DNA from: Candidatus Alangreenwoodia gallinarii
Lineage (GTDB): Bacteria; Bacillota; Clostridia; Peptostreptococcales; Anaerovoracaceae
Assembly: GCA_904398315.1 (NCBI GenBank)
Contig: CAJFPD010000122.1
Location: 1-33,993 of the forward strand
Length of the DNA stretch: 33,993 nucleotides
Reading direction: 5' to 3'
Position numbers and translations under genes: made by a program. The notes beneath the pieces are model-generated. The model was not told where the DNA came from. It ran no database searches and was given only the letters and a program-made list of their open reading frames with translations. This document shows positions 7,699-15,330 of this stretch, one piece after another; the stretch's first letter is position 1, and the number at the start of each line of letters is the position of its first letter.

Positions 7699-9585
7699 AT
7701 GAATCAGCAGAAGAAAAAAGCCGGTTCCATGGCCGTGCTCAATCGGGTCATCCGGTATATGCTTCATCATTATAAATATCTTTTCATTCTGGTGGTAGTC
7801 TGCATTCTGATCTCCGCCATCGCCACGGTAATCGGAGCTACTTTTCCGCAGACTCTGGTAGACGACTATATAGAACCGATGCTGACTACCGGAATTAACG
7901 ATTTTGACGGTCTGTTTCAGCAGATCGTACGGCTGATCTGTATCATGGCGATAGGAATCCTGGCAGCGTATGCCTATACGCGTATCATGGTAAACGTCAG
8001 CCAGGGAACCATGAGGAATCTGCGGGATGATCTGTTTCACAGTATGGAGTCACTGCCGATTAAATACTTTGATACGCACGCTCACGGTGATATCATGTCG
8101 GTCTATACCAATGACGTGGATACACTCCGCCAGCTGCTGAGTCAGAGTGTGCCGCAGATCATCAATACGGCTATCACCATGGTGGCAACCTTTGTGACCA
8201 TGGTCATTCTGAATCCGGCTCTCACCGTGATCTCGATCATTACAGCGATTATCATGTTCACTTTTACGGGGAAGTTTTCTCAGCTTTCGGGCAAGTATTA
8301 TGCGCGTCAGCAGAGAGATCTGGGTATCGTGGACGGTTTTATCGAAGAAATGATGGACGGTCAGAAGGTCGTCAAGGTCTTCTGCCATGAAGAAGCCGCA
8401 AAGGCGGATTTCCACAAGGTAAACGACGCGCTGCGGGACAGCGCGGACAAGGCGAACCGCTACGCGAACCTGCTGATGCCGATCAACAATAACATCGGCT
8501 GGCTGAGTTACGCTGTTATCGCCATCGTTGGAGCGATTCTGGCGATTAACGGCATGGCCGGCGTCACGATCGGAACGCTGATCACTTTTGTGGGGCTGAA
8601 TAAGAGCTTTACGCAGCCTGTTACGCAGGTCAGCCAGCAGATCAACTTCGTCGTAACCGCGGTAGCCGGCGCGCAGCGTGTTTTTGAGCTTATGGACCAG
8701 AAGCCGGAAACGGATGAAGGTCATGTGGAGCTCGTCAATGTGAGGGAAAGTGCTGACGGAACGCTGACGGAATCGGAACAGCGCACCGATGTATGGGCTT
8801 GGAAATCCCATGACAGCAGTAACGGTACGGTATCCTACACGAAGCTGCAGGGCGGCGTCGTGCTGGACGATGTGGATTTCGGCTACGATGAAAACAAGCT
8901 GGTACTTCATAATATCAGTCTCTGGGCGAAGCCGGGACAAAAGATCGCCTTTGTCGGAGCAACCGGAGCGGGAAAGACGACGATCACAAATCTGATCAAC
9001 CGTTTTTACGATATTGCCGACGGCAAGATTCAGTACGACGGAATCAATATCAACGAAATCAGAAAGCCGGATCTCCGCCGTTCAATGGGCATCGTTCTTC
9101 AGGATACGCATCTGTTTACCGGAACAGTCATGGATAATATCCGCTACGGAAAACTGGATGCCACCGACGAGGAATGCATCGAAGCGGCGCGTCTGGCTAA
9201 TGCCGACGGCTTTATCCGCAGGCTGCCGGACGGCTATGATACGATGCTGGCCGGTGATGGAGCGAATCTGAGCCAGGGACAGAGGCAGCTGCTGGCGATC
9301 GCCAGAGCGGCAGTGGCCGATCCGCCGGTGCTCATCCTGGACGAGGCGACATCCTCCATCGATACACGTACGGAGAAACTGGTTCAGGACGGTATGGACG
9401 CTCTGATGAAAGGACGGACGACATTTGTCATCGCTCACAGGCTGTCCACCGTGCGGAATGCGGATTGTATCATGGTTATGGAGCAGGGCCGCATTATCGA
9501 AAGAGGAACTCACGACGAGCTCATCGATAAGAAAGGAAAGTATTACCAGCTCTATACGGGAAATTTCGCGGAGGAAACGGCGTAG
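7699..9585 (+). CDS. ABC exporter half-transporter, catalytic-site subunit
   Basis: This 628-residue partner of the preceding protein has the membrane domain first and the ATPase domain from about residue 395. Walker A is GATGAGKT (420-427), Walker B carries the normal catalytic Glu (LDEA, E549), and the H-loop His is present (H580). Its signature is LSQGQ (524-528) instead of LSGGQ. In the heterodimer that altered signature faces the altered Walker site of the first subunit, so both halves of the same site are degenerate. An extra segment of about 50 residues (roughly 345-390) links the membrane and ATPase domains, as in BmrD-like proteins. The start at ATG 7699 follows AGAGGAGGG (7681-7689). 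An in-frame ATG at 7678 overlaps the previous stop but lacks a ribosome site. Confidence 0.93.
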   Translation: MNQQKKKAGSMAVLNRVIRYMLHHYKYLFILVVVCILISAIATVIGATFPQTLVDDYIEPMLTTGINDFDGLFQQIVRLICIMAIGILAAYAYTRIMVNVSQGTMRNLRDDLFHSMESLPIKYFDTHAHGDIMSVYTNDVDTLRQLLSQSVPQIINTAITMVATFVTMVILNPALTVISIITAIIMFTFTGKFSQLSGKYYARQQRDLGIVDGFIEEMMDGQKVVKVFCHEEAAKADFHKVNDALRDSADKANRYANLLMPINNNIGWLSYAVIAIVGAILAINGMAGVTIGTLITFVGLNKSFTQPVTQVSQQINFVVTAVAGAQRVFELMDQKPETDEGHVELVNVRESADGTLTESEQRTDVWAWKSHDSSNGTVSYTKLQGGVVLDDVDFGYDENKLVLHNISLWAKPGQKIAFVGATGAGKTTITNLINRFYDIADGKIQYDGININEIRKPDLRRSMGIVLQDTHLFTGTVMDNIRYGKLDATDEECIEAARLANADGFIRRLPDGYDTMLAGDGANLSQGQRQLLAIARAAVADPPVLILDEATSSIDTRTEKLVQDGMDALMKGRTTFVIAHRLSTVRNADCIMVMEQGRIIERGTHDELIDKKGKYYQLYTGNFAEETA

Positions 9586-9597
9586 TACGGCAGATAC

Positions 9598-9643
9598 GGG
9601 GCTGTGAAAAAATGAGAAATCATTTTTTCACAGCCCTCTTTTT
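9598..9643 (+). terminator. Strong intrinsic terminator after the ABC operon
   Basis: A perfect 17-bp stem (9598-9614/9615 with 9620-9636) closed by a GAAA loop is followed by TCTTTTT. Confidence 0.92.
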
Positions 9644-9728
9644 GTGTAAAGAAAGTCTGTGCGCTTAATGCGCGGAGGTGTTTTGCCGCGCTGATGAAAG
9701 CGTATATCCGGAATAACGTGGAAATCTG

Positions 9729-9757
9729 TTGACACAGGCGGCGGGAGAGGATATACT
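9729..9757 (+). promoter_or_regulatory. Strong sigma-A promoter of metY
   Basis: A perfect TTGACA (9729-9734), a 17-bp spacer and TATACT (9752-9757). The leader to the ATG at 9845 is about 80 bases. I see no SAM-riboswitch or S-box signature in it. Confidence 0.85.
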
Positions 9758-9844
9758 TAAAACTTACTAAAATAATAGGAAATTTGAGGTGCGTCCAAAA
9801 CTTCCGGACGACAGACGGGGAGGGCAGGAGGAAATGAGAAAATC

Positions 9845-11146
9845 ATGATGGATGAGAAAAACAGATGGAGATTTGAAACGCAGCAGCTTCACGTAGGGCA
9901 GGAGCATTCGGATCCGGCGACCGATGCGAGAGCCGTTCCGATCTATGCCACGACCTCATACGTATTTCGCGACTGCGCCGATGCGGCAGCCCGTTTTTCA
10001 CTGAAGGAACAGGGAAACATCTACGGACGTCTGACGAATCCGACACAGGAAATCTTTGAAAAGCGTATTGCTGCTCTGGAAGGTGGCGAGGGAGCGCTGG
10101 CCCTGGCATCCGGAGCAGCAGCGATTACTTATGCGATAGAAGCGCTGGCACAGAACGGCGGACATATCGTAGCGCAAAAGACGATTTACGGCGGCAGCTA
10201 TAATCTGCTGGCGCATACGCTGCCGGGTCTGGGAATTACCGCTTCTTTCGTCGATATTCACAGTCTGACGGAGACGGAAGCGGCGATCCGGGAAAATACG
10301 AGGGGAATATTTATCGAAACGCTGGGAAATCCCAACAGTGATATTCCGGATATCGATGCGCTGGCCGAACTGGCTCACCGTCACGGACTGCCTCTGATTG
10401 TGGACAACACGTTCGGAACACCTTATCTGATTCGTCCCATCGAACACGGAGCGGATATCGTCGTGCATTCCGCCACAAAATTTATCGGCGGGCACGGAAC
10501 CACACTGGGAGGGGTGATCATCGATGCGGGAACATTTGACTGGAAGGTCTCCGGCAGGTATCCTGCCATCGCGGATCCGAATCCGGCCTATCACGGGATG
10601 TCATTTGCGGATGCGGCGGGGAAGGCGGCTTTTATCTCATATATCCGTGCTGTCCTTCTGCGGGATACCGGTGCGACGCTTTCGCCGTTTTCCGCGTTTC
10701 TGCTGCTTCAGGGTGTGGAGACACTGTCACTTCGGCTGGAACGCCATGCGGAGAATACGGAAAAAGTGGTGAAATTTCTTTCGGAACATCCTCAGGTGGA
10801 TCGTGTCAGCCATCCGTCCCTTGCGGATCATCCGGATCACGAGCTCTACAGAAAATATTTTCCGCGCGGCGGAGCGTCCGTATTCACCTTTGAGATCGCA
10901 GGCGGGGAAAAAGCGGCGCTTCGTTTTATCGACAGTCTGCAGGTTTTTTCTCTGCTTGCAAATGTGGCGGATGTCAAGAGTCTGGTGATCCATCCGGCCA
11001 GTACCACTCACAGTCAGCTCACGTCAGAGGAACTGGAGGATCAGGGAATACGACCCAATACAGTACGACTTTCCGTCGGAACGGAGCATATCGATGATAT
11101 CCTGGAAGATCTGGGGCAGGCACTGAAAGAGGCTCAAAATGTATGA
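9845..11146 (+). CDS. metY: O-acetylhomoserine sulfhydrylase (aminocarboxypropyltransferase)
   Basis: This 433-residue PLP enzyme of the Cys/Met-metabolism family makes homocysteine from O-acetylhomoserine and sulfide, giving direct sulfur entry to methionine. Landmarks are TQQLHVGQE and [10 protein letters not shown] at the N-terminus, the YGRLTNPT motif, [13 protein letters not shown], the cofactor-binding region [20 protein letters not shown], and [10 protein letters not shown] with the Schiff-base lysine at residue 212. The length (over 420) and the long GTFDW...YHG insertion favour MetY over cystathionine gamma-synthase or lyase. AGGAGG lies about 13 bases before the ATG, slightly distant; ATG 9848 is an equal alternative. 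It stands alone between its own promoter and terminator. Confidence 0.93.
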   Translation: MMDEKNRWRFETQQLHVGQEHSDPATDARAVPIYATTSYVFRDCADAAARFSLKEQGNIYGRLTNPTQEIFEKRIAALEGGEGALALASGAAAITYAIEALAQNGGHIVAQKTIYGGSYNLLAHTLPGLGITASFVDIHSLTETEAAIRENTRGIFIETLGNPNSDIPDIDALAELAHRHGLPLIVDNTFGTPYLIRPIEHGADIVVHSATKFIGGHGTTLGGVIIDAGTFDWKVSGRYPAIADPNPAYHGMSFADAAGKAAFISYIRAVLLRDTGATLSPFSAFLLLQGVETLSLRLERHAENTEKVVKFLSEHPQVDRVSHPSLADHPDHELYRKYFPRGGASVFTFEIAGGEKAALRFIDSLQVFSLLANVADVKSLVIHPASTTHSQLTSEELEDQGIRPNTVRLSVGTEHIDDILEDLGQALKEAQNV

Positions 11147-11219
11147 GAAAACCGAATCTGCCGGAAAAGGCGGAAAGGATAATGATGCCGGAATAATGTG
11201 AAGAAAAGGACAGACGTGC

Positions 11220-11267
11220 AAAAACGCCCCGGGGATCAGCAGAAAATCTGATCCCCGGGGCGTTTTT
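11220..11267. terminator. Bidirectional terminator between metY and the cysteine-rich pair
   Basis: A perfect 20-bp stem, A5-CGCCCCGGGGATCAG (11220-11239) with 11248-11267, has an 8-base loop. The A and T ends of the stem give a T run on either strand, so it can end metY and the convergent minus-strand unit. Confidence 0.93.
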
Positions 11268-11311
11268 CCATGTTTTAGGGCTTCGGATAATGCTATGACG
11301 GACGCCGGCCG

Positions 11312-11617
11312 TTATCCTTCTCTCGGAGTTACACAGCTCTGGCAGCGGACTGCGCTGAAACCGCGGCAGGTGCGGCACATGCCGAAATGTTCACAGTCCA
11401 TGCCGCAGAACTCTGCGGGATTGTCTGCGACAGCGCCGCGCTGCGTGCAGAACATGTAAGGCTGTTCTTCAGGGGAGTCTGGGAATCTCTCTTCGAGATA
11501 CTGACAGATAAAATAGCAGATTTCCCCGGAAGAAAGCTGGTTGTGAGCGCCCCGGAACCAGATATCCTGGGCGACAGCGTTGGCTGCCTTCGGGTTCGAA
11601 TTTGTCATCTCACTCAT
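11312..11617 (-). CDS. Small cysteine-rich protein, paralogue 2 (unknown function)
   Basis: This 101-residue cytosolic protein has no signal peptide or membrane segment. I do not recognise a named family. It shares a layout with its upstream neighbour: DIWF-R/Q-G, YFICQYLE, an NP-E-C stretch, and a C-terminal cysteine block spaced C-x3-C-x5-C-x2-C-x7-C-x2-C, ending GFSAVRC then C-x-x-P-R. This dense regular spacing suggests a zinc- or iron-sulfur-binding fold. The start ATG 11617 has AAGGAG eight bases upstream, overlapping the stop region of the neighbour, so the two genes form one unit. An extra Cys occurs just before the YFIC motif. Confidence 0.75.
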   Translation of the reverse strand: MSEMTNSNPKAANAVAQDIWFRGAHNQLSSGEICYFICQYLEERFPDSPEEQPYMFCTQRGAVADNPAEFCGMDCEHFGMCRTCRGFSAVRCQSCVTPREG

Positions 11618-11629
11618 AATTTACGCTCC

Positions 11630-11926
11630 TTATGGTCTCGGAATTTCGCATTCCTGGCAGCGGACCGCGCTGAAACCGCCGCAGGTAGCGCATTTTCCGT
11701 ACTGGTCGCAGCTCATATTACAGACTTCGGACGGATTGTCCATGCGCATCTTTTTGTATTTGCAGTAAGTATAGAATTCTTTTGTCACGTCGTCGTAGTG
11801 GGTCCGCTCCAGGTACTGGCAGATAAAATAAGTATCAGCTCCGGAAGCCGTCTTATCGGCCTTGCCCTGGAACCATATATCGTTACCGATATTTTTCTGT
11901 GTACGGACAAATTTGGTCTCACTCAT
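11630..11926 (-). CDS. Small cysteine-rich protein, paralogue 1 (unknown function)
   Basis: This 98-residue protein is the first gene of a two-gene minus-strand unit. The start is ATG 11926, giving MSETKF, with AGGAG eight bases before it; an in-frame upstream extension to 11968 lacks a ribosome site. It has eight cysteines. Two lie in the N-terminal half (in YFICQYLE and in the YTYCKYKK stretch), and six follow the spacing C-x3-C-x5-C-x2-C-x7-C-x2-C. The spacing and the words DIWF-G, YFICQYLE and GFSAVRC are kept in the adjacent gene, so the pair arose by tandem duplication. Metal binding is inferred from spacing only. Confidence 0.75.
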   Translation of the reverse strand: MSETKFVRTQKNIGNDIWFQGKADKTASGADTYFICQYLERTHYDDVTKEFYTYCKYKKMRMDNPSEVCNMSCDQYGKCATCGGFSAVRCQECEIPRP

Positions 11927-12018
11927 GTTTCTCACTCCTAATCTTATTCGTCGGCTTTGCAAAGACACTAAAATCCCGCTGCGGCAAAATAATTTGCATA
12001 CATAGTAACAGTATGTTC

Positions 12019-12047
12019 ATTATAACTTGAAAGCACTGTCTTGGGAA
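12019..12047 (-). promoter_or_regulatory. Promoter of the cysteine-rich gene pair
   Basis: On the minus strand TTCCCA (12047-12042), a 17-bp spacer and a perfect TATAAT (12024-12019). The leader to ATG 11926 is about 85 bases. The remainder of 11927-12284 is AT-rich, with the sigI promoter at its right end and no gene. Confidence 0.55.
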
Positions 12048-12225
12048 CACCTTTCACATAAATAGAGAGACGGCATTTCCTCTTTTCTGAACGGATTTTG
12101 GATTTTACATAAAATAAACCAGAATTTTACATATTTTTTATTACGGGAGAAGAATTTCTGTGTATTATGAAAACAGCAAAGGTTTTTATGTGTATCGTTT
12201 TTTGTTTTTTCCGTTTTTTCTTCAA

Positions 12226-12260
12226 GTTACCCCGTTTCCGGAAAAAAGAAAACGTAATCT
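12226..12260 (+). promoter_or_regulatory. Putative SigI-type promoter of sigI (copy 1 of a shared motif)
   Basis: GTTACCCCG (12226-12234), an 18-bp spacer, then CGTAATCT (12253-12260), ending nine bases before the sigI ribosome site. The same two words with the same spacer occur at 14105-14139. Known SigI promoters have an ACCCC-type -35 and a CGWA-type -10, so both elements fit and imply autoregulation. Confidence 0.75.
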
Positions 12261-12284
12261 GTAAATATGGGAGGAGTCTGTTGA

Positions 12285-13010
12285 ATGAAAGAAGAGCACC
12301 GGATCATCCAACAGGTCTATAAAGCGAAGAAGGATATGGAGGCGGCAGATCGTCTGATCTCCGCTTATATTCCGTTTATCCGGTCGGAGACGGCAAAATT
12401 TCTGAAGCGTCCTCCTGTTGAGGGGCAGGATGACGAGCTGAGTATCGCCATGATCGCGTTTCATGAAGCTGTCAGAAGTTATTCCAGGCTGCGCGGATCA
12501 TTTATAAAATATGCTGCAGTAGTGATAAAAAGCAGGCTGATCGATTACCGGCGCAGGGAGAGCAGGCATGAGGGCGTCATATCGCTGCATACCGCGTCGG
12601 GAGAGAAAGAGCAGCCTCTGGAAGAGACTCTGACGGACGGTGTGGATCACGGCGAGACAATCGCGGTAAGGGATGCTACACGCAGAGAAATTGAAGAGCT
12701 TTCCCGGCAGATGAAAGAGTTCGGCGTATCCTTCAGCGATGTGGCGGAACACTGCCCGCAGCAGGAGAGAACGCTGACGGCATGCAGGAAAGCTCTGGAA
12801 TATGCCAGAGAGGACGGGGAAATTCTCGACATCCTGCTCCGGACGAAGCGGCTTCCCGTCACGCAGCTGGCGCGGGGAAGCGGAGTGGAACGCAAAACGC
12901 TGGAGCGCCACAGAAAATATATGATCGCTCTTCTGCTGATTTATACCAACGGATATGAGATGATCCGGGGGCATCTCGGAAGACGCGTGAAAGGAGGGAC
13001 TGCACTGTGA
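12285..13010 (+). CDS. sigI: RNA polymerase sigma factor SigI
   Basis: This 241-residue alternative sigma factor is of SigI length. A region-2-like core is seen at about residues 15-90: AADRLISAYIPFIRSETAKF, then DELSIAMIAFHEAVRSY and GSFIKYAAVVIKSRLIDYRRR. The C-terminal region, about 180-235, has a helix-turn-helix-like stretch (PVTQLARGSGVERKTLERHRKYM). In Bacillus SigI serves heat/wall stress; in Clostridium thermocellum several SigI copies respond to polysaccharides. It overlaps the anti-sigma gene by four bases (GTGA), the normal sigI-rsgI arrangement. Ribosome site GGAGGAG at 12270-12276. Confidence 0.93.
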   Translation: MKEEHRIIQQVYKAKKDMEAADRLISAYIPFIRSETAKFLKRPPVEGQDDELSIAMIAFHEAVRSYSRLRGSFIKYAAVVIKSRLIDYRRRESRHEGVISLHTASGEKEQPLEETLTDGVDHGETIAVRDATRREIEELSRQMKEFGVSFSDVAEHCPQQERTLTACRKALEYAREDGEILDILLRTKRLPVTQLARGSGVERKTLERHRKYMIALLLIYTNGYEMIRGHLGRRVKGGTAL

Positions 13011-14071
13011 AATATCTCGTCATGGAATGTCATACAGGCTATGCGGTTCTTCTGGATGAAGAGGGACGCTTCTGCAGAGCAGCCAATCCCGGATATGAAG
13101 TGGGTCAGACGGTGGAAGATCCGGTGCTGATGCGGGAGGAAAAGAAGAAAACGCGTCATGCAGCCCGCCGGATCAGCGGGCTGGTCGCGGCGGCAGCCTG
13201 TTTTCTCATTTTTTTCGGTTTCGGTTACTATTATCCGAACTATGTGGAAACCTATTCCTCTGTCTTTCTGACTATCAATCCGGAGATACAGATGGATCTG
13301 AACCGCAGAGGAACGGTGGTGGAACTGACAGGCACGAATGAGGACGGGGAGGTACTGCTGGACGGTTATGACGGAAGAGGAAAGGATAAGGTGACAGTGG
13401 CCGATGAACTGATCGACAGAGCTATCGATATGGGCTTTCTTTCTGAAGGAGGTCAGGTGTCTTTTTCCATCGATGCGCCGGATGAATTCCTGTTTCAGGA
13501 ATACGGAACAGAGCTGCGGTCCGGTGTGGAAGAGTATCTGAACGGCCGTCTTTTCGTGATCATTGAGATTACCGACCGGCACCACAGCGGAGCGGAACAG
13601 AATGCGGACGCCGCAAGCACGGCCGTATCCGGGCAGAACGATTCCGGATACGGGATATCCGGAACCGGGGATTCTGAATACGGGATATCGGAGAACGGAG
13701 ATTCCGGATACGGCGATTCTCAGTACGGAAGTACGTTCTATTCCTCGTCTGCTTCCGTTTCCTCCGCCGGCAGGTCTTCCGGCGTACCGGCGGTAGCCGC
13801 CGGCACGGGAGGAAATGCTTCCGGAACAGAGGGGAGCTCTTCTGCGGGCGGCAGCAGCTCCGGAGCGGCAAACGGCGTTTCTGCGCCGCCGGAAAATACC
13901 TCCGGAACATCTTCCGGAAACGGCGGCTCCTCTGCCGGGATATCTCCGTCTACGGGCGGCGCGGATGGCGGCTCAGATTACGCAGATTCCGATTACGGCA
14001 GTGAGGAAGACGGAGTCTCGGATTATGAAGAGGATAACGTTGCGGAGGACGGTCCGGATGGCGATGACTGA
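13007..14071 (+). CDS. rsgI: Membrane anti-sigma factor RsgI with Ser/Gly/Tyr-rich outer tail
   Basis: This 354-residue protein starts at GTG 13007, fixed by AAGGAGGG (12991-12998) and the four-base overlap with sigI. Residues 1-50 form the cytoplasmic RsgI N-terminal domain (MECHTGYAVLLDEEGRF), expected to hold SigI. One transmembrane helix lies at about 58-78. The outer domain follows at about 84-185 with the FLTINPEIQMDLN motif; the Asn91-Pro92 bond corresponds to the autoproteolysis site reported for RsgI proteins. From about residue 195 the protein is low-complexity, rich in Ser, Gly, Asp and Tyr, with 10-residue repeats (DSGYGIS type). No carbohydrate-binding or hydrolase domain like those of C. 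thermocellum RsgIs is visible, so the signal is unknown. Confidence 0.92.
   Translation: MKYLVMECHTGYAVLLDEEGRFCRAANPGYEVGQTVEDPVLMREEKKKTRHAARRISGLVAAAACFLIFFGFGYYYPNYVETYSSVFLTINPEIQMDLNRRGTVVELTGTNEDGEVLLDGYDGRGKDKVTVADELIDRAIDMGFLSEGGQVSFSIDAPDEFLFQEYGTELRSGVEEYLNGRLFVIIEITDRHHSGAEQNADAASTAVSGQNDSGYGISGTGDSEYGISENGDSGYGDSQYGSTFYSSSASVSSAGRSSGVPAVAAGTGGNASGTEGSSSAGGSSSGAANGVSAPPENTSGTSSGNGGSSAGISPSTGGADGGSDYADSDYGSEEDGVSDYEEDNVAEDGPDGDD
13640..13728 (+). repeat. Short 30-bp tandem repeat inside rsgI
   Basis: Units begin at 13640, 13670 and 13700 (GATTCCGGATACGGG-like). There are about two full copies plus a third diverged, shortened copy encoding Asp-Ser-x-Tyr-Gly words. Confidence 0.75.
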
Positions 14072-14104
14072 AAAAATTTTCGGAAAATAAAAAATTTTTC
14101 CCCT

Positions 14105-14139
14105 GTTACCCCGATATGGAAATTACCGCTGCGTAATCT
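14105..14139 (+). promoter_or_regulatory. Putative SigI-type promoter of the lipoprotein operon (copy 2)
   Basis: GTTACCCCG (14105-14113), an 18-bp spacer and CGTAATCT (14132-14139), identical in both words and in spacer length to the motif before sigI. The flanking and spacer bases differ, so this is not simply a recent duplication of the whole region. The leader to ATG 14212 is about 65 bases. Confidence 0.75.
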
Positions 14140-14211
14140 ATGAACAGAAACGGAAAAAACCGAAAATCAGAAAAGCAATAAGAAAAAAGCAGCGAGAAAG
14201 GAGTTCTGATT

Positions 14212-15330
14212 ATGAAGATGAAAAAGAGATTACTGGCAGCGGCAGTTTCCCTGACACTGGCGGCGACGGCCGTCCTCACGGGATGCGGGCAGCAAAAGGC
14301 GGCGGAAGGCGGCAGCGAGGCCGGTGCCGGAACGCTGATTCTGAGCGTCAATCCGGAGATTGAGATCGGTTACGACGGTGAAGGAAAGGTTCTCACGCTG
14401 GACGGCAGAAATGACGACGGAGCTCAGATCGTAGGTACTTATCCGGATTATATCGGTAAGGAATGTGATATCGTTCTGGAGGATCTGATAGGAGCGATCT
14501 ATGAGGAAGGCTACTTTGCCGATGAAATCGACGGAAACAGCCGGAATATCGTTCTTCAGCTCGTTCCTGGTTCCGCTCTTCCGGAGGATGACTTCCTCAC
14601 CCGCATGAGCGAGAGGACACAGAATGCGGTGAAAAATCTGAATTTTTCCTCTGGCATTGTAATGATCGATGACGACGATTATGATCCGGAATATGCGAAA
14701 AACGGCGCTTATTCTCCTTATATAACGCTGGAGAAAGCGAAGGAGATCGCTTTGAAGCAGGCCGGCGTAAGCGCATCAGATGCCGTATTTGAAGAAAAAG
14801 AATTCGATTTTGATGACGGTACGCCTGTCTTTGAGCTGGAATTTTCGGCGGGAGGAAATTATTACGAATACGATGTGGATGCCCGTACAGGCAAGGTGAT
14901 CAGAGGGGAGCATGAAACGGCTGCGGTACAGCCTTCCGGAACCGTTCAGACTGCATCGGCCTCCGCCGGAAGCGGATCCTACGGAAATACGGACTACGGC
15001 GCGGGAAGCGACGGCGTGACGGATTACGGAAATACGGATTACGGTGCGGGAAGTGACGGCGTGACGGATTACGGAAATACGGATTACGGCGCGGGGAGTG
15101 ACGGCGTGACGGATTACGGAAACACGGACTACGGTGCGGGAAGCGACGGCGTGACGGATTACGGAAATACGGACTACGGCGCGGCAAGCGACGGCGTGAC
15201 GGATTACGGAAATACGGACTACGGCGCGGCAAGCGATGGTGTGACGGATTACAGCAGCAGCGGCGATTCCGGCTACGATGACGGCGGTTCCTCTGATTAC
15301 GACAGCGGCGCATCGGATTATGACGACTGA
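14212..15330 (+). CDS. Lipoprotein with RsgI-like domain, PepSY-like domain and acidic repeat tail
   Basis: This 372-residue surface lipoprotein has a lipobox LTGC with the lipidated Cys at residue 25, behind a basic-hydrophobic signal sequence. Residues about 42-140 are homologous to the outer domain of the neighbouring RsgI. The stretch LILSVNPEIEI aligns with its FLTINPEIQM, including the Asn47-Pro48 pair, and GRNDDGAQI aligns with GTNEDGEVL. Residues about 165-230 look like a PepSY domain (TLEKAKEIALKQAGV, then YEYDVDARTGKVI). The tail, 257-346, is six copies of a 15-residue unit (YGNTDYGAGSDGVTD), followed by an Asp/Ser/Tyr/Gly end. Ribosome site AAGGAG, ATG 14212. The role is unknown; it could modulate RsgI or be a substrate or scaffold for the CotH-family kinase downstream. 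Confidence 0.85.
   Translation: MKMKKRLLAAAVSLTLAATAVLTGCGQQKAAEGGSEAGAGTLILSVNPEIEIGYDGEGKVLTLDGRNDDGAQIVGTYPDYIGKECDIVLEDLIGAIYEEGYFADEIDGNSRNIVLQLVPGSALPEDDFLTRMSERTQNAVKNLNFSSGIVMIDDDDYDPEYAKNGAYSPYITLEKAKEIALKQAGVSASDAVFEEKEFDFDDGTPVFELEFSAGGNYYEYDVDARTGKVIRGEHETAAVQPSGTVQTASASAGSGSYGNTDYGAGSDGVTDYGNTDYGAGSDGVTDYGNTDYGAGSDGVTDYGNTDYGAGSDGVTDYGNTDYGAASDGVTDYGNTDYGAASDGVTDYSSSGDSGYDDGGSSDYDSGASDYDD
14980..15249 (+). repeat. Six 45-bp coding tandem repeats
   Basis: Units start at 14980, 15025, 15070, 15115, 15160 and 15205, all exactly 45 bp and in frame. They differ mostly at third positions (GGC/GGT, AAT/AAC, GAC/GAT). Units 5 and 6 share a Gly-to-Ala change (GCGGGA to GCGGCA). A degenerate seventh unit begins at 15250. 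High identity suggests recent expansion or gene conversion. Confidence 0.95.

Noticed and set aside
9758..9844. SAM riboswitch before metY
   Set aside because: The leader is about 80 bases with no recognisable SAM-I core or anti-terminator pair.
14072..14104. Terminator between rsgI and the lipoprotein gene
   Set aside because: The A/T-rich AAAAATTTT blocks are self-complementary but form no stable GC stem; they look like an AT-rich spacer ahead of the SigI-type promoter.
14980..15249. CRISPR array
   Set aside because: The repeats are directly adjacent 45-bp coding units with no spacers and stay in frame with the lipoprotein.
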